Made by a program: the position numbers and the translations under genes. A stretch of DNA of 11,514 nt from contig JAITCS010000089.1 in NCBI GenBank assembly GCA_031282935.1, positions 1 through 11,514 on the forward strand. The letters run 5' to 3'. The notes below the pieces were generated by a model that worked only from the letters and a program-made list of their open reading frames with translations, was not told the DNA's origin and searched no databases. Shown here piece by piece: positions 5,759 through 11,514 of the stretch (its first letter is position 1; each line of letters opens with the position of its first letter). Source of the DNA: Cellulomonadaceae bacterium (GTDB lineage Bacteria > Actinomycetota > Actinomycetes > Actinomycetales > Cellulomonadaceae).

Positions 5759-7312
5759 ATGAGTGCGGTTATTTCTTACGGTAAGTCCAAGGCAAGTGGC
5801 AAGGCTGATGGCGCTTCCCGGCTTGACGATAAAGACCCCGCTGTATCGGCGCAGGCAGATAAGGTGGAGCACCCGGAGCCGCAGGACGATTTCTCGACCA
5901 CTCAGCATGTGCTCAACTCCGTGGATGGCGCCCTGGCGTACACTGCCACCATCGGTCGCATTGTGCTGCACGAGGAAGTCACCGAGGACGACAAGTTTCA
6001 GGGCCGCAAGCCCAAGGCCGAACTTTCGATCACCTCATACACCCTCGACCCCAAGCCCGGTGAAACCATTGACGTGACCAAGCGTCCCGTGGTGTTCGCG
6101 TTCAATGGCGGGCCGGGGTCGTCATCGGTTTGGTTGCATTTGGGTTTGCTGGGGCCGCGCCGGGTGGATAGCGGCGATGTGGGGGCTTTGACTCCGCCGC
6201 CTTATGGGCTGCTCGATAATCCCGAAACCTTGTTGCGCGTTGCCGATTTGGTATTCATTGACCCGATTTCCACCGGCTATTCGCGGGCCGTTGAGGGCGA
6301 AAGCGCCAAGCCTTACCACGGTTTCCAAGGCGATATCGAATTGGTGGCTGAAGTAATTCGCTTGTGGACCACCCGAAATGGCCGCTGGATGAGTCCGAAA
6401 TACATTCTCGGCGAGTCCTATGGTGGCACGCGCGGGGGAGGTCTGGTTGATTATCTGCAAAACCGTTTCGGCATGAACTTTAACGGGGTAATTATGATTG
6501 CCCCAGCACTGAACACGGAAACATTTTTCCATTCCGAACATTCCGATTTGCCATATCCGTTGAATTTACCAGCCCAAGCTGCGGTAGCTCATTATCATGG
6601 GAAACTGCCAGATAAAACATTGGAGCAGGCAGTTGCCGATGCTGACGCTTACGTGGATGAATACCGGAATCTGCTTGCCAAGGGGCACAACATTACCCCG
6701 GAAGAGCGCGCGGCGGCTATCGCAAAGTTGTCCTCGATAATAGCGATAAGGCCAGAATACATTGACCAAGCCAATTTGCGGGTTTCCCACATGCGATTCT
6801 TGGCCGAATTGTTGCGCGACCAACGGAAAGTGGTGGGGCGCCTCGATGCGCGTTTCACTGGGCCCTCAAACCATTACACGCACGAGTATATGACTCCTGA
6901 CCCGTTCAACACCGCAACGGAAGGCGCTTTTACGGCCGCTTGGAATCATTATGTCAATAGTGAACTCGACTATCACCACGAGGCGCCTTATGAAACCTCA
7001 ACCGATAAAGTGCGGCCCTGGTCATATAAGGAATTTGAAGGCAAAGCGGTTGATGTAGCCGATAGGCTCACCAGCGCCATGATTAAAAACCCGTTCCTGC
7101 AATTGCATGTGGCCCTTGGGCGATATGACGCCGGAGTGCCCAAAGAGGCAGTGGAGTATTCCCTGAATCACCTCGCTATTCCGTATGAGGACCGAGATAG
7201 GATTGAAACCATCACCTATCCGGCTGGGCACATGATGTATTTGCACCAACCCTCGCGGATAAAGCAGTTGGACGATATCGCCGCTTTCATAAAGCGCTCC
7301 TCAAACAGATAG
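5759..7312 (+). CDS. S10 serine carboxypeptidase-like protein
   Basis: This 517-residue protein belongs to the S10 (carboxypeptidase Y-like) alpha/beta-hydrolase family, which removes C-terminal residues from peptides, often at acidic pH. The oxyanion-hole motif FNGGPGSSS lies at 115-123. The nucleophile is S220 in GESYGG, the acid D457 in GRYDAGVP, and the base H491 in YPAGHMMY, so the catalytic triad is complete. There is no signal peptide or membrane segment; the first 45 residues are polar and probably disordered. It is therefore predicted to be cytoplasmic, unlike the secreted or vacuolar eukaryotic enzymes. The ATG at 5759 has only a distant GGGG at 5743-5746 as a possible ribosome binding site. 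The stop codon is followed after 8 bp by composite repeat copy 2. The gene is apparently monocistronic; its substrate is unknown. Confidence 0.92.
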   Translation: MSAVISYGKSKASGKADGASRLDDKDPAVSAQADKVEHPEPQDDFSTTQHVLNSVDGALAYTATIGRIVLHEEVTEDDKFQGRKPKAELSITSYTLDPKPGETIDVTKRPVVFAFNGGPGSSSVWLHLGLLGPRRVDSGDVGALTPPPYGLLDNPETLLRVADLVFIDPISTGYSRAVEGESAKPYHGFQGDIELVAEVIRLWTTRNGRWMSPKYILGESYGGTRGGGLVDYLQNRFGMNFNGVIMIAPALNTETFFHSEHSDLPYPLNLPAQAAVAHYHGKLPDKTLEQAVADADAYVDEYRNLLAKGHNITPEERAAAIAKLSSIIAIRPEYIDQANLRVSHMRFLAELLRDQRKVVGRLDARFTGPSNHYTHEYMTPDPFNTATEGAFTAAWNHYVNSELDYHHEAPYETSTDKVRPWSYKEFEGKAVDVADRLTSAMIKNPFLQLHVALGRYDAGVPKEAVEYSLNHLAIPYEDRDRIETITYPAGHMMYLHQPSRIKQLDDIAAFIKRSSNR

Positions 7313-7320
7313 CGCGAGTC

Positions 7321-7569
7321 CGGTGGTTGAGCCTGTCGAAACCACCCCACCCATCAAAACCACCCCACCTGCGGCCTGGTGGTTGACGCGCGGAAAATCG
7401 CGCGCTCGCCTGTGGCGGTCGCTGCGCTCCCTATTCCCTCCTGGCTTCGGTAGAATCCACGAGCGGACTCTACTCTCTGGCTGCGTCGGTCACCGAAACC
7501 CCGCTGCCTATTGAAACCGCCCCACCGAAACCAGCCACCCGCCCCGGTGGTTGAGCCTGTCGAAACCAC
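7321..7569 (+). repeat. Composite palindromic intergenic repeat, copy 2
   Basis: This copy has the same architecture and orientation as 1739-1935, and also begins 9 bp after a stop codon. A complete palindrome of form GGTGGTT-N11-AACCACC (7322-7346) is followed by a short degenerate unit near 7379, then the 93-bp core (7408-7500) and a second palindrome (7546-7569). The core is collinear with 1787-1879, with about eight substitutions and no indels. Its hairpin (7449-7474) is weaker because substitutions fall in both arms. The block has no open frame of interest; GTGGTTGAGCC units read as a start codon in one frame and produce spurious short ORFs beginning MVEPVETT. Confidence 0.85.
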
Positions 7570-7647
7570 TCTTGCAAGCGTGCGATCATACTGCTTTTCG
7601 GTGCGATGAATTACGCGGTTACAGCTGACGCCTATAGGCTAAACATT

Positions 7648-7764
7648 ATGCGTCCAAGTGCAGACATGCCAGTGCCAGTGCCAGTGCCAGTGCCAGTGCC
7701 AGTGCCAGTGCCAGTATATGCAAACATGGAATCGAAAGCGAACACCAAAGAGTTCGTTTCGTGA
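7648..7764 (+). CDS. Possible small ORF encoding a (Pro-Val)8 peptide
   Basis: An ATG at 7648 opens a 38-codon frame ending with TGA at 7762-7764, 24 bp before the start of the secreted-protein gene. The peptide would read MRPSADM, then eight Pro-Val pairs, then YANMESKANTKEFVS. The hexamer unit is a multiple of three, so any copy number keeps the frame open. A second in-frame ATG at 7666 directly precedes the repeat. There is no clear ribosome binding site, only AGG near 7635. The GCCTATAGGC palindrome at 7630-7639 could include a -10 element. It might be a leader peptide or a degenerate coding remnant, or the repeat may act only as DNA. No family is recognised. Confidence 0.3.
   Translation: MRPSADMPVPVPVPVPVPVPVPVYANMESKANTKEFVS
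7667..7714 (+). repeat. Perfect hexanucleotide tandem repeat (TGCCAG)x8
   Basis: Eight uninterrupted copies of TGCCAG are followed directly by TATATG (7715-7720), a possible -10 box. The tract ends 74 bp before the ATG of the secreted Ig-like protein gene. Perfect short tandem arrays arise and change length by slipped-strand mispairing. Here a length change would alter promoter spacing or the length of a Pro-Val peptide without shifting frame. Confidence 0.95.
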
Positions 7765-7774
7765 ATTGATTTGC

Positions 7775-7781
7775 GGAAAGG
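7775..7781 (+). promoter_or_regulatory. Ribosome binding site of the secreted Ig-like protein gene
   Basis: GGAAAGG lies 7 bp before the ATG at 7789. It selects that ATG over the in-frame TTG at 7771, which would add six residues and has no ribosome binding site. Confidence 0.7.
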
Positions 7782-7788
7782 CGTCACC

Positions 7789-8610
7789 ATGTCACACAAA
7801 TGTAATACGAATTGCCTAAGTAATGCTTGCAAGGCTGTCGCTGGAACCGCATTGGCGTTGGCGATTGGGGCTGGCGGTATATCTTCCGCAGCGGCTACAC
7901 CGCTTCTGAAAGAATCGGGAAATGTATCCTCCTCTTTTGCTGCAAGAATGTTTCCTTCTGAGAAGAACTTCAAAGGTGGACAAGCGAAAATCGAGGGGAC
8001 AAAGCAAGTTGGCAAAACGCTAACAGCGATAGTCTCTGGCCTTGTCCCTAACTCAAGTTCAGGTGCGCACTACAAATACCAGTGGGTGCGGAATGGAAAT
8101 GCTATCAACGGAGCAACTGCAAAGACCTACAAGCTTGTTTCTGCGGATCAGGGCAAGAGCATTTCGGTGCGAGTAACAGCATCGAAAGCTGATTACTCAA
8201 CTAAAGCAATCGTATCTGAATCCACGAGCAAGATATCCCCTGCCGTCCCTATTAAGGGTAGTCGAGGGAATCCCTACCCGCTGTTTGGTACTACCACGAC
8301 CTTTTATAATTGGGAGATTAAAATAACTTCCATGGAAGGTGACAAGATGTACTATAATATCACAAACAAAGGAAGTGATTCTCGTTCATTTGGTCCCTAC
8401 TATGGCGAATCGAACATACGGCTCGAGTATGTGACAAATGTTGATAGGTCTTACGACCTGGGTCTTGTTTACAAGAGTGTGACGGTGAGCCCAAATGCCA
8501 CCTTATTTGGTTTGGAACACAAGCTGGGATATTATTCAGACTCGCTAACGGATGGATTATTTGTAATGAGGTGGGGGACCGGTGGGGAACCTATATGGTT
8601 CCGGCGCTAA
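7789..8610 (+). CDS. Secreted protein with Ig-like and beta-rich domains
   Basis: This is a 273-residue exported protein. Residues 1-36 form a signal peptide: a short N-region with three Cys, a hydrophobic core AVAGTALALAIGAGG, and an AAA site with likely cleavage before T37. There is no lipobox and no C-terminal sorting signal. Residues 64-150 match the Ig-like repeat common in actinobacterial surface proteins (KQVGKTLTAIVSG, YKYQWVRNGNAINGATAKTY, SVRVTASKADYST). Residues 157-273 begin with the motif GSRGNPYPLFGTT and continue as alternating beta-strands with many Tyr and Trp. They resemble DUF4352-like (telokin-like) domains of secreted actinobacterial proteins, from memory only. The gene is AT-richer than the peptidase and nrd genes and is flanked by repeats, so it may be accessory. 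A role in surface interaction is plausible but unproven. Confidence 0.8.
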   Translation: MSHKCNTNCLSNACKAVAGTALALAIGAGGISSAAATPLLKESGNVSSSFAARMFPSEKNFKGGQAKIEGTKQVGKTLTAIVSGLVPNSSSGAHYKYQWVRNGNAINGATAKTYKLVSADQGKSISVRVTASKADYSTKAIVSESTSKISPAVPIKGSRGNPYPLFGTTTTFYNWEIKITSMEGDKMYYNITNKGSDSRSFGPYYGESNIRLEYVTNVDRSYDLGLVYKSVTVSPNATLFGLEHKLGYYSDSLTDGLFVMRWGTGGEPIWFRR

Positions 8611-8643
8611 ATGTTCCCGAAACAAGTAAAGCCTAGAGCGCCC

Positions 8644-8686
8644 GGTGGTTGAGCAGCCTCCGGTGGTTGAGCCTGTCGAAACCACC
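8644..8686 (+). repeat. Palindromic GGTTGAGCC repeat downstream of the secreted-protein gene
   Basis: A truncated unit GGTGGTTGAG (8644-8653) is followed by a complete palindrome GGTGGTT-N11-AACCACC (8662-8686). The 93-bp core seen in the two composite copies is absent here, so the palindrome occurs independently of the core. It lies 33 bp after a stop codon, on the same strand orientation as the other copies. Confidence 0.85.
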
Positions 8687-8711
8687 TTCACAGAAATCAC
8701 AGATTGCACTT

Positions 8712-8728
8712 GCGCGGTTGCACCGCGC
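8712..8728. terminator. Possible bidirectional hairpin between convergent genes
   Basis: GCGCGG-TTGCA-CCGCGC is a perfect 6-bp inverted repeat between the ends of the secreted-protein and dehydrogenase genes. It has no T-run on either side, so intrinsic termination is uncertain. Nothing else is recognised in 8687-8771. Confidence 0.3.
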
Positions 8729-8771
8729 TCCTGAGCACCGCTGTGGGCGTTACCAGTGGCCTAAAAAACAT

Positions 8772-9638
8772 TTACCCGGTTAATGGATCGTTTTTGGGCG
8801 CGGGCATTATTCGAAGTTTGCGGGCGCTGCTGTTCGGGCCGGTGATGGTGCGCTGGGCGGCGAGGGTTTGCAGGGATTCTGGGGTGTCGTCGGTGACGCG
8901 CAGATACCAGCCGGAACACTGATCCACCTCGCCGCGCGCGATAGCCAAAACCATATCAGTAGTTCTAGAAACCGGCGTCCATTGAGTGCGCCCTAAATGC
9001 ATTTTAGTATCGGCGGTCATATCGGTTTTTACCACGCCTGGCGCTAATTCAAACACTCGCAAACCATATTCGGCGCCCGCCACGGCTAAATGTTCCCCAA
9101 ACCGCAATAAAGCAGTTTTCGAGGCATTATAAGCGCTGGCTTCTACCATTGGCCGCGTGGCCGCTCCGCTAGATAAATCAATTATCCGCCCGCCCCCGCG
9201 CGCTATCATTTGGGGAACTAGCGCCTGCGCTAACAAGAAAGGCCCGCGCACATTTACCTCGAAAGTGTGCCACCATTGTTGCGCATTAGCCTCCCAAGCG
9301 GGAACTTCATCATCCAAAACTCCGGCTGCATTTACCAATAAATCAATATGACCAAAAGCGGCTAACGCTTTACTAGTTGCTTTAGTTACCTCAACTGGGT
9401 TTGCAACATCGCAAGGAATAGCGATTACATTCTCTGCGACGCAAGTGTCTTTGCGAAGTTCACTTGCCAACTGTTCAATAGCGTGGGTATTCGTGGCAAA
9501 TAAAGCGACTTTCAGGCCCGCTTGGGCCAATGCCACGCCGATTTCGCGGCCAATCCCGCGCGAGGCACCCGTGACTAAAGCCGTCCGGGCCGGGGGTGAC
9601 GCCATCTGTGCCGGGGGTAGAATGTTCGCGCTCACCAT
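8772..9638 (-). CDS. Short-chain dehydrogenase/reductase (SDR)
   Basis: This 288-residue classical SDR is an NAD(P)-dependent oxidoreductase of the Rossmann fold. Cofactor motif TGASRGIG is at 23-30, D77 in IPCDVAN, NAAG at 103-106, catalytic N129 in FEVNVRG, a Ser at 156/157 in DLSSGAA, and Y170-x3-K174 in SAYNASK. The end of the second strand reads ALFATNTHA with no acidic residue, and the glycine motif carries Arg, which favours NADP(H) over NAD(H). The substrate cannot be deduced. The start is ATG at 9638, placed 5 bp after AGGGG (9644-9648); a GTG at 9641 sits too close to that site. The ribosome binding site overlaps the stop codon of the upstream YCII gene, so translation is coupled. 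The C-terminal 25 residues beyond the fold are basic and probably disordered. Confidence 0.93.
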   Translation of the reverse strand: MVSANILPPAQMASPPARTALVTGASRGIGREIGVALAQAGLKVALFATNTHAIEQLASELRKDTCVAENVIAIPCDVANPVEVTKATSKALAAFGHIDLLVNAAGVLDDEVPAWEANAQQWWHTFEVNVRGPFLLAQALVPQMIARGGGRIIDLSSGAATRPMVEASAYNASKTALLRFGEHLAVAGAEYGLRVFELAPGVVKTDMTADTKMHLGRTQWTPVSRTTDMVLAIARGEVDQCSGWYLRVTDDTPESLQTLAAQRTITGPNSSARKLRIMPAPKNDPLTG

Positions 9639-9646
9639 CACAACCC

Positions 9647-9973
9647 CTACCCGGCCTCGGGCGGGTTAAGGCGGCTCAGCAGCCCCATTTCGCCAATTAC
9701 CGGCTGCCATCTTGCAATCCTGCGCGCGGCAATGAGGCCGTGAACCTGGAACGGGTCATCATCTAGCAGCGCCGCGACAACACTCTCGGTCGGTGCACGC
9801 ATGATTATCAAACCGCCACCGCCGGGTTCGCCATCGGATGGCGCTAAAGGCCCGGAAAGCAGCACATGCCCCTGGGCCTGCAAGCCCGACAGGAAATCAC
9901 GGTGCCGAGGCCGGATGGCGGCCAATTCCGCAGGCTCATTCCGGTACGAATACACCACCGCGAATATCGTCAT
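9647..9973 (-). CDS. YCII-domain protein
   Basis: This 108-residue protein belongs to the YCII-related dimeric alpha/beta-barrel fold. The conserved pattern is present: an N-terminal strand MTIFAVVYSY, then RPRHRDFLSGL with H24, HVLLSGPLAP near 36-45, a Gly-rich GGGGLIIMRA strand, and LLDDDPF with D73-P74-F75. The His/Asp pair is thought to form the active site in this family; most members have no assigned reaction. I place the start at the ATG at 9973, where the domain begins. The frame is open further upstream to 10054, but those residues are not family-like. The ribosome binding site is weak (GGGG adjacent to the ATG). The dehydrogenase gene follows after 8 bp, so both form an operon and may act on related substrates. 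Confidence 0.85.
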   Translation of the reverse strand: MTIFAVVYSYRNEPAELAAIRPRHRDFLSGLQAQGHVLLSGPLAPSDGEPGGGGLIIMRAPTESVVAALLDDDPFQVHGLIAARRIARWQPVIGEMGLLSRLNPPEAG

Positions 9974-10086
9974 GCCCCAATTCAACCATAACCGGGCCTC
10001 GGCAGAACGGAAACCCGAAAGTACCGCGTGCCGCAGCGCGATTGCCAACACCACCGGAAATCAAGAATTCTTTACCGCCTTAGCCT

Positions 10087-10092
10087 CATAAT
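10087..10092 (+). promoter_or_regulatory. Candidate -10 element for the M3 peptidase gene
   Basis: CATAAT in the 146-bp divergent gap (9974-10119) matches TATAAT at five of six bases and lies 12 bp before the ribosome binding site. No -35 box is evident. The leftward promoter of the YCII operon must lie in the same gap but is not recognisable. Confidence 0.35.
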
Positions 10093-10103
10093 GTAAGAAA
10101 AGC

Positions 10104-10111
10104 AGAAGGGG
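10104..10111 (+). promoter_or_regulatory. Ribosome binding site that selects a TTG start
   Basis: AGAAGGGG ends 8 bp before a TTG at 10120. The in-frame GTG at 10111 overlaps this site, and the ATG at 10132 is 20 bp away, so TTG is the best-placed start. Confidence 0.6.
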
Positions 10112-10119
10112 TGACGGTT

Positions 10120-11514
10120 TTGGACACGCAAATGGATGACCAGAGGGCGGCGCGCGCCGCTCAGTTGCTGATGGATTCGGGGCTGCCTTACGGGTTGCCC
10201 GATTTTGCCGGGCTGGAGGCAGCGGATTACGAGGCCGCGATCATGGCCGGGATCGCGCAGACGCGGGCCGAGATCGCGGCGATTGTCGCCAACCCAGAGC
10301 CACCCACGCTTGCCAACACTTTGAGCGCTTTGGAGGCGGCTGGGCAGTTAGGTATTCGAGCTTGGGGGGTTTTCCACAACCTTATTTGGTCGGATGGCAC
10401 CAAGGCGGTTGAGGCTGTGAATGAGCGGATCGCGCCGCAGGTGGCTGCTTTCCGCTCCGAGCTGGTGACCAATCGCGGGCTGTATAAGCGCTTGTTCGCA
10501 CTTTCCCAGCAAGAGGATTTGCCGCCCGATGCCCGGTACTTGCTTGAGCAGCGTCTCTCCGACATGCGGCGGGCGGGGGCATCGCTGACGGCGGCTGAGC
10601 AGGAGCGTTTGCACGAATTGGATCAGCAGTTAGCCTCGCTGGAGGCGAAGTTCGGTCGGCAACTGTTGGCGGCCACGAACGAGGCGGCGGTGTTGGTTAC
10701 GGACGAGGCTGAGCTGGCGGGCTTGTCGGACGAAGCCACGGCGACACTCGCGGCGGCGGCGCAGCGGCGCGGGGTTACCGGCTGGCTGATCGAGTTAGAG
10801 TTGCCTACCCAGCAGGCCATTTTGGCCTCTTTGGAGAACCGGGAGTTGCGGCGTCGGATTCAGGCTACTTCGGAGGCGCGCGGCACGGGGGAGGGTGTTT
10901 CACGTGAAACAACCGGGGCTAACGGGGCAGCGCCAAACCAAGGCGACACCCGAGAAACCCTCTTGGCCCTCGCCAAACTGCGAGCCGAGCGGGCCAACCT
11001 GCTGGGCTTTGACAATCATGCCGCATTGGTGGCAGATAACACCGTTATCGGCTCGACGGCGGGGATTGACGCGCTGCTAAAGCAATTCAGCATCCCAGCT
11101 ATCCAAAGCGCCCAAAAAGAGGCGGAACGGCTCACAAAAATGCTGCAAGAAGATTTTCCGGAAGAAAAAGAATTGCAGCCCTACGATTGGGCTTACTACG
11201 CTAACCAAGTGCGCAAAAATGAGTTCGATTTCGACCCAGAGGCGGTAAAGCCTTATTTTGAGTTGAACAGTGTTCTGCATAATGGCATATTCTTTGCGGC
11301 GAACAAGCTGTTTGGGCTAAACTTTGTGCCGCGCCCTGACCTTAAAGGGTATCACGATGATGTCACGGTTTATGAGGTGTTTGATGGGGAAATAGCGGCG
11401 CCGAATGAGGGGCTTGGTTTAGTATTGTACGATCCCTATGCGCGGGAAACTAAGCGCAAAGGTGCCTGGATGAACTCGCTGATTTTGCAGTCACATTTGC
11501 TCGGATACCAGCCG
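10120..11514 (+). CDS. M3-family metallopeptidase, N-terminal part
   Basis: The frame runs open to the window end, giving 465 residues of a protein whose family is usually near 680. It matches peptidyl-dipeptidase Dcp/oligopeptidase A enzymes: zinc peptidases that degrade short peptides in the cytoplasm. Family signatures in order are LPYGLPDFAGL (22-32), NPEPPTLANTLSALEAAG (57-74), GVFHNLIWSD (about 84-93), LRAERANLLGFDNHAALV (about 288-305), YYAN, FELNSVLHNGIFFAANKLFG, and near the end GYHDDVTVYEVFDG, LYDPYARETKRKGAW. The catalytic HExxH lies beyond the window, so activity cannot be judged. The start is TTG at 10120, chosen by its ribosome binding site. Residues about 255-280 form a Gly/Asn/Thr-rich linker that seems longer than usual and contains the parS sequence (residues 259-264). 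No signal peptide is seen. Confidence 0.9.
   Translation, partial: MDTQMDDQRAARAAQLLMDSGLPYGLPDFAGLEAADYEAAIMAGIAQTRAEIAAIVANPEPPTLANTLSALEAAGQLGIRAWGVFHNLIWSDGTKAVEAVNERIAPQVAAFRSELVTNRGLYKRLFALSQQEDLPPDARYLLEQRLSDMRRAGASLTAAEQERLHELDQQLASLEAKFGRQLLAATNEAAVLVTDEAELAGLSDEATATLAAAAQRRGVTGWLIELELPTQQAILASLENRELRRRIQATSEARGTGEGVSRETTGANGAAPNQGDTRETLLALAKLRAERANLLGFDNHAALVADNTVIGSTAGIDALLKQFSIPAIQSAQKEAERLTKMLQEDFPEEKELQPYDWAYYANQVRKNEFDFDPEAVKPYFELNSVLHNGIFFAANKLFGLNFVPRPDLKGYHDDVTVYEVFDGEIAAPNEGLGLVLYDPYARETKRKGAWMNSLILQSHLLGYQP
10896..10911. other. parS: parS centromere site (ParB binding), inside a gene
   Basis: TGTTTCACGTGAAACA is a perfect 16-bp palindrome identical to the conserved bacterial chromosomal parS consensus bound by ParB (Spo0J). 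Such sites seed ParB spreading and SMC loading and usually cluster around the replication origin. Here it lies in the coding sequence of the M3 peptidase, where it encodes VSRET, in a variable linker. A chance exact 16-mer match is very unlikely. No second site is found in the window. Confidence 0.92.

Noticed and set aside
7323..7514. Rightward ORF starting MVEPVETTPP
   Set aside because: It is the same repeat read in the same frame, with low-complexity Pro/Thr content and no ribosome binding site.
7630..7639. GCCTATAGGC palindrome as an operator
   Set aside because: It is perfect but only 10 bp, single, and has no partner site; it may simply contain a -10 element.
7632..8015. Leftward 127-codon ORF with a Gly-Thr repeat
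   Set aside because: It lies antisense to the tandem repeat and to the signal-peptide region of the secreted-protein gene, which has a ribosome binding site, a signal peptide and recognisable domains.

Overview
The window is chromosomal DNA from a GC-rich actinobacterium. The class III (anaerobic) ribonucleotide reductase, the promoters placed for leaderless mRNAs and the GGTTGAGCC...GAAACC intergenic palindromes suggest a facultative or anaerobic member of the Actinomycetaceae or a close relative; the genus cannot be fixed from sequence alone. A perfect 16-bp parS site (TGTTTCACGTGAAACA) near the right edge suggests the window lies in the origin-proximal, ParB-binding part of the chromosome.

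Layout, left to right. (1) 151-1730: a response regulator and a small soluble histidine kinase overlapping by 13 bp, read rightward. (2) 1731-2128: no gene; a composite palindromic repeat, then a probable nrdD promoter region. (3) 2129-4818: nrdD and nrdG, coupled by a TAGTG stop/start overlap. They encode an oxygen-sensitive glycyl-radical ribonucleoside-triphosphate reductase without an ATP-cone and its radical-SAM activase, which together supply dNTPs without oxygen. (4) 4829-5626, leftward: an AT-richer Fic-domain protein with a VbhA-antitoxin-like N-terminus and a variant catalytic loop, probably acquired. (5) 5759-7312, rightward: a cytoplasmic S10 serine carboxypeptidase-like protein with a complete Ser-Asp-His set.

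(6) 7313-7788: a second copy of the composite repeat, then eight perfect TGCCAG hexamers lying inside a 38-codon ORF that would encode a (Pro-Val)8 peptide. (7) 7789-8610: a secreted protein with a bacterial Ig-like repeat and a second beta-rich domain, AT-richer than its neighbours. (8) 8611-8771: a further palindromic repeat and a hairpin between convergent genes. (9) 8772-9973, leftward: a two-gene operon of a YCII-domain protein and a short-chain dehydrogenase. (10) 10120 to the window end, rightward: the first 465 residues of an M3-family metallopeptidase, with the parS site in a variable linker.

The window is mostly housekeeping and accessory genes. I see no complete multi-gene defence, CRISPR or mobile-element system. 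The points most worth following are the intragenic parS, the in-frame hexamer repeat upstream of the secreted protein, the composite repeats placed 9 bp after stop codons, and the Fic protein with altered inhibitory and catalytic motifs.
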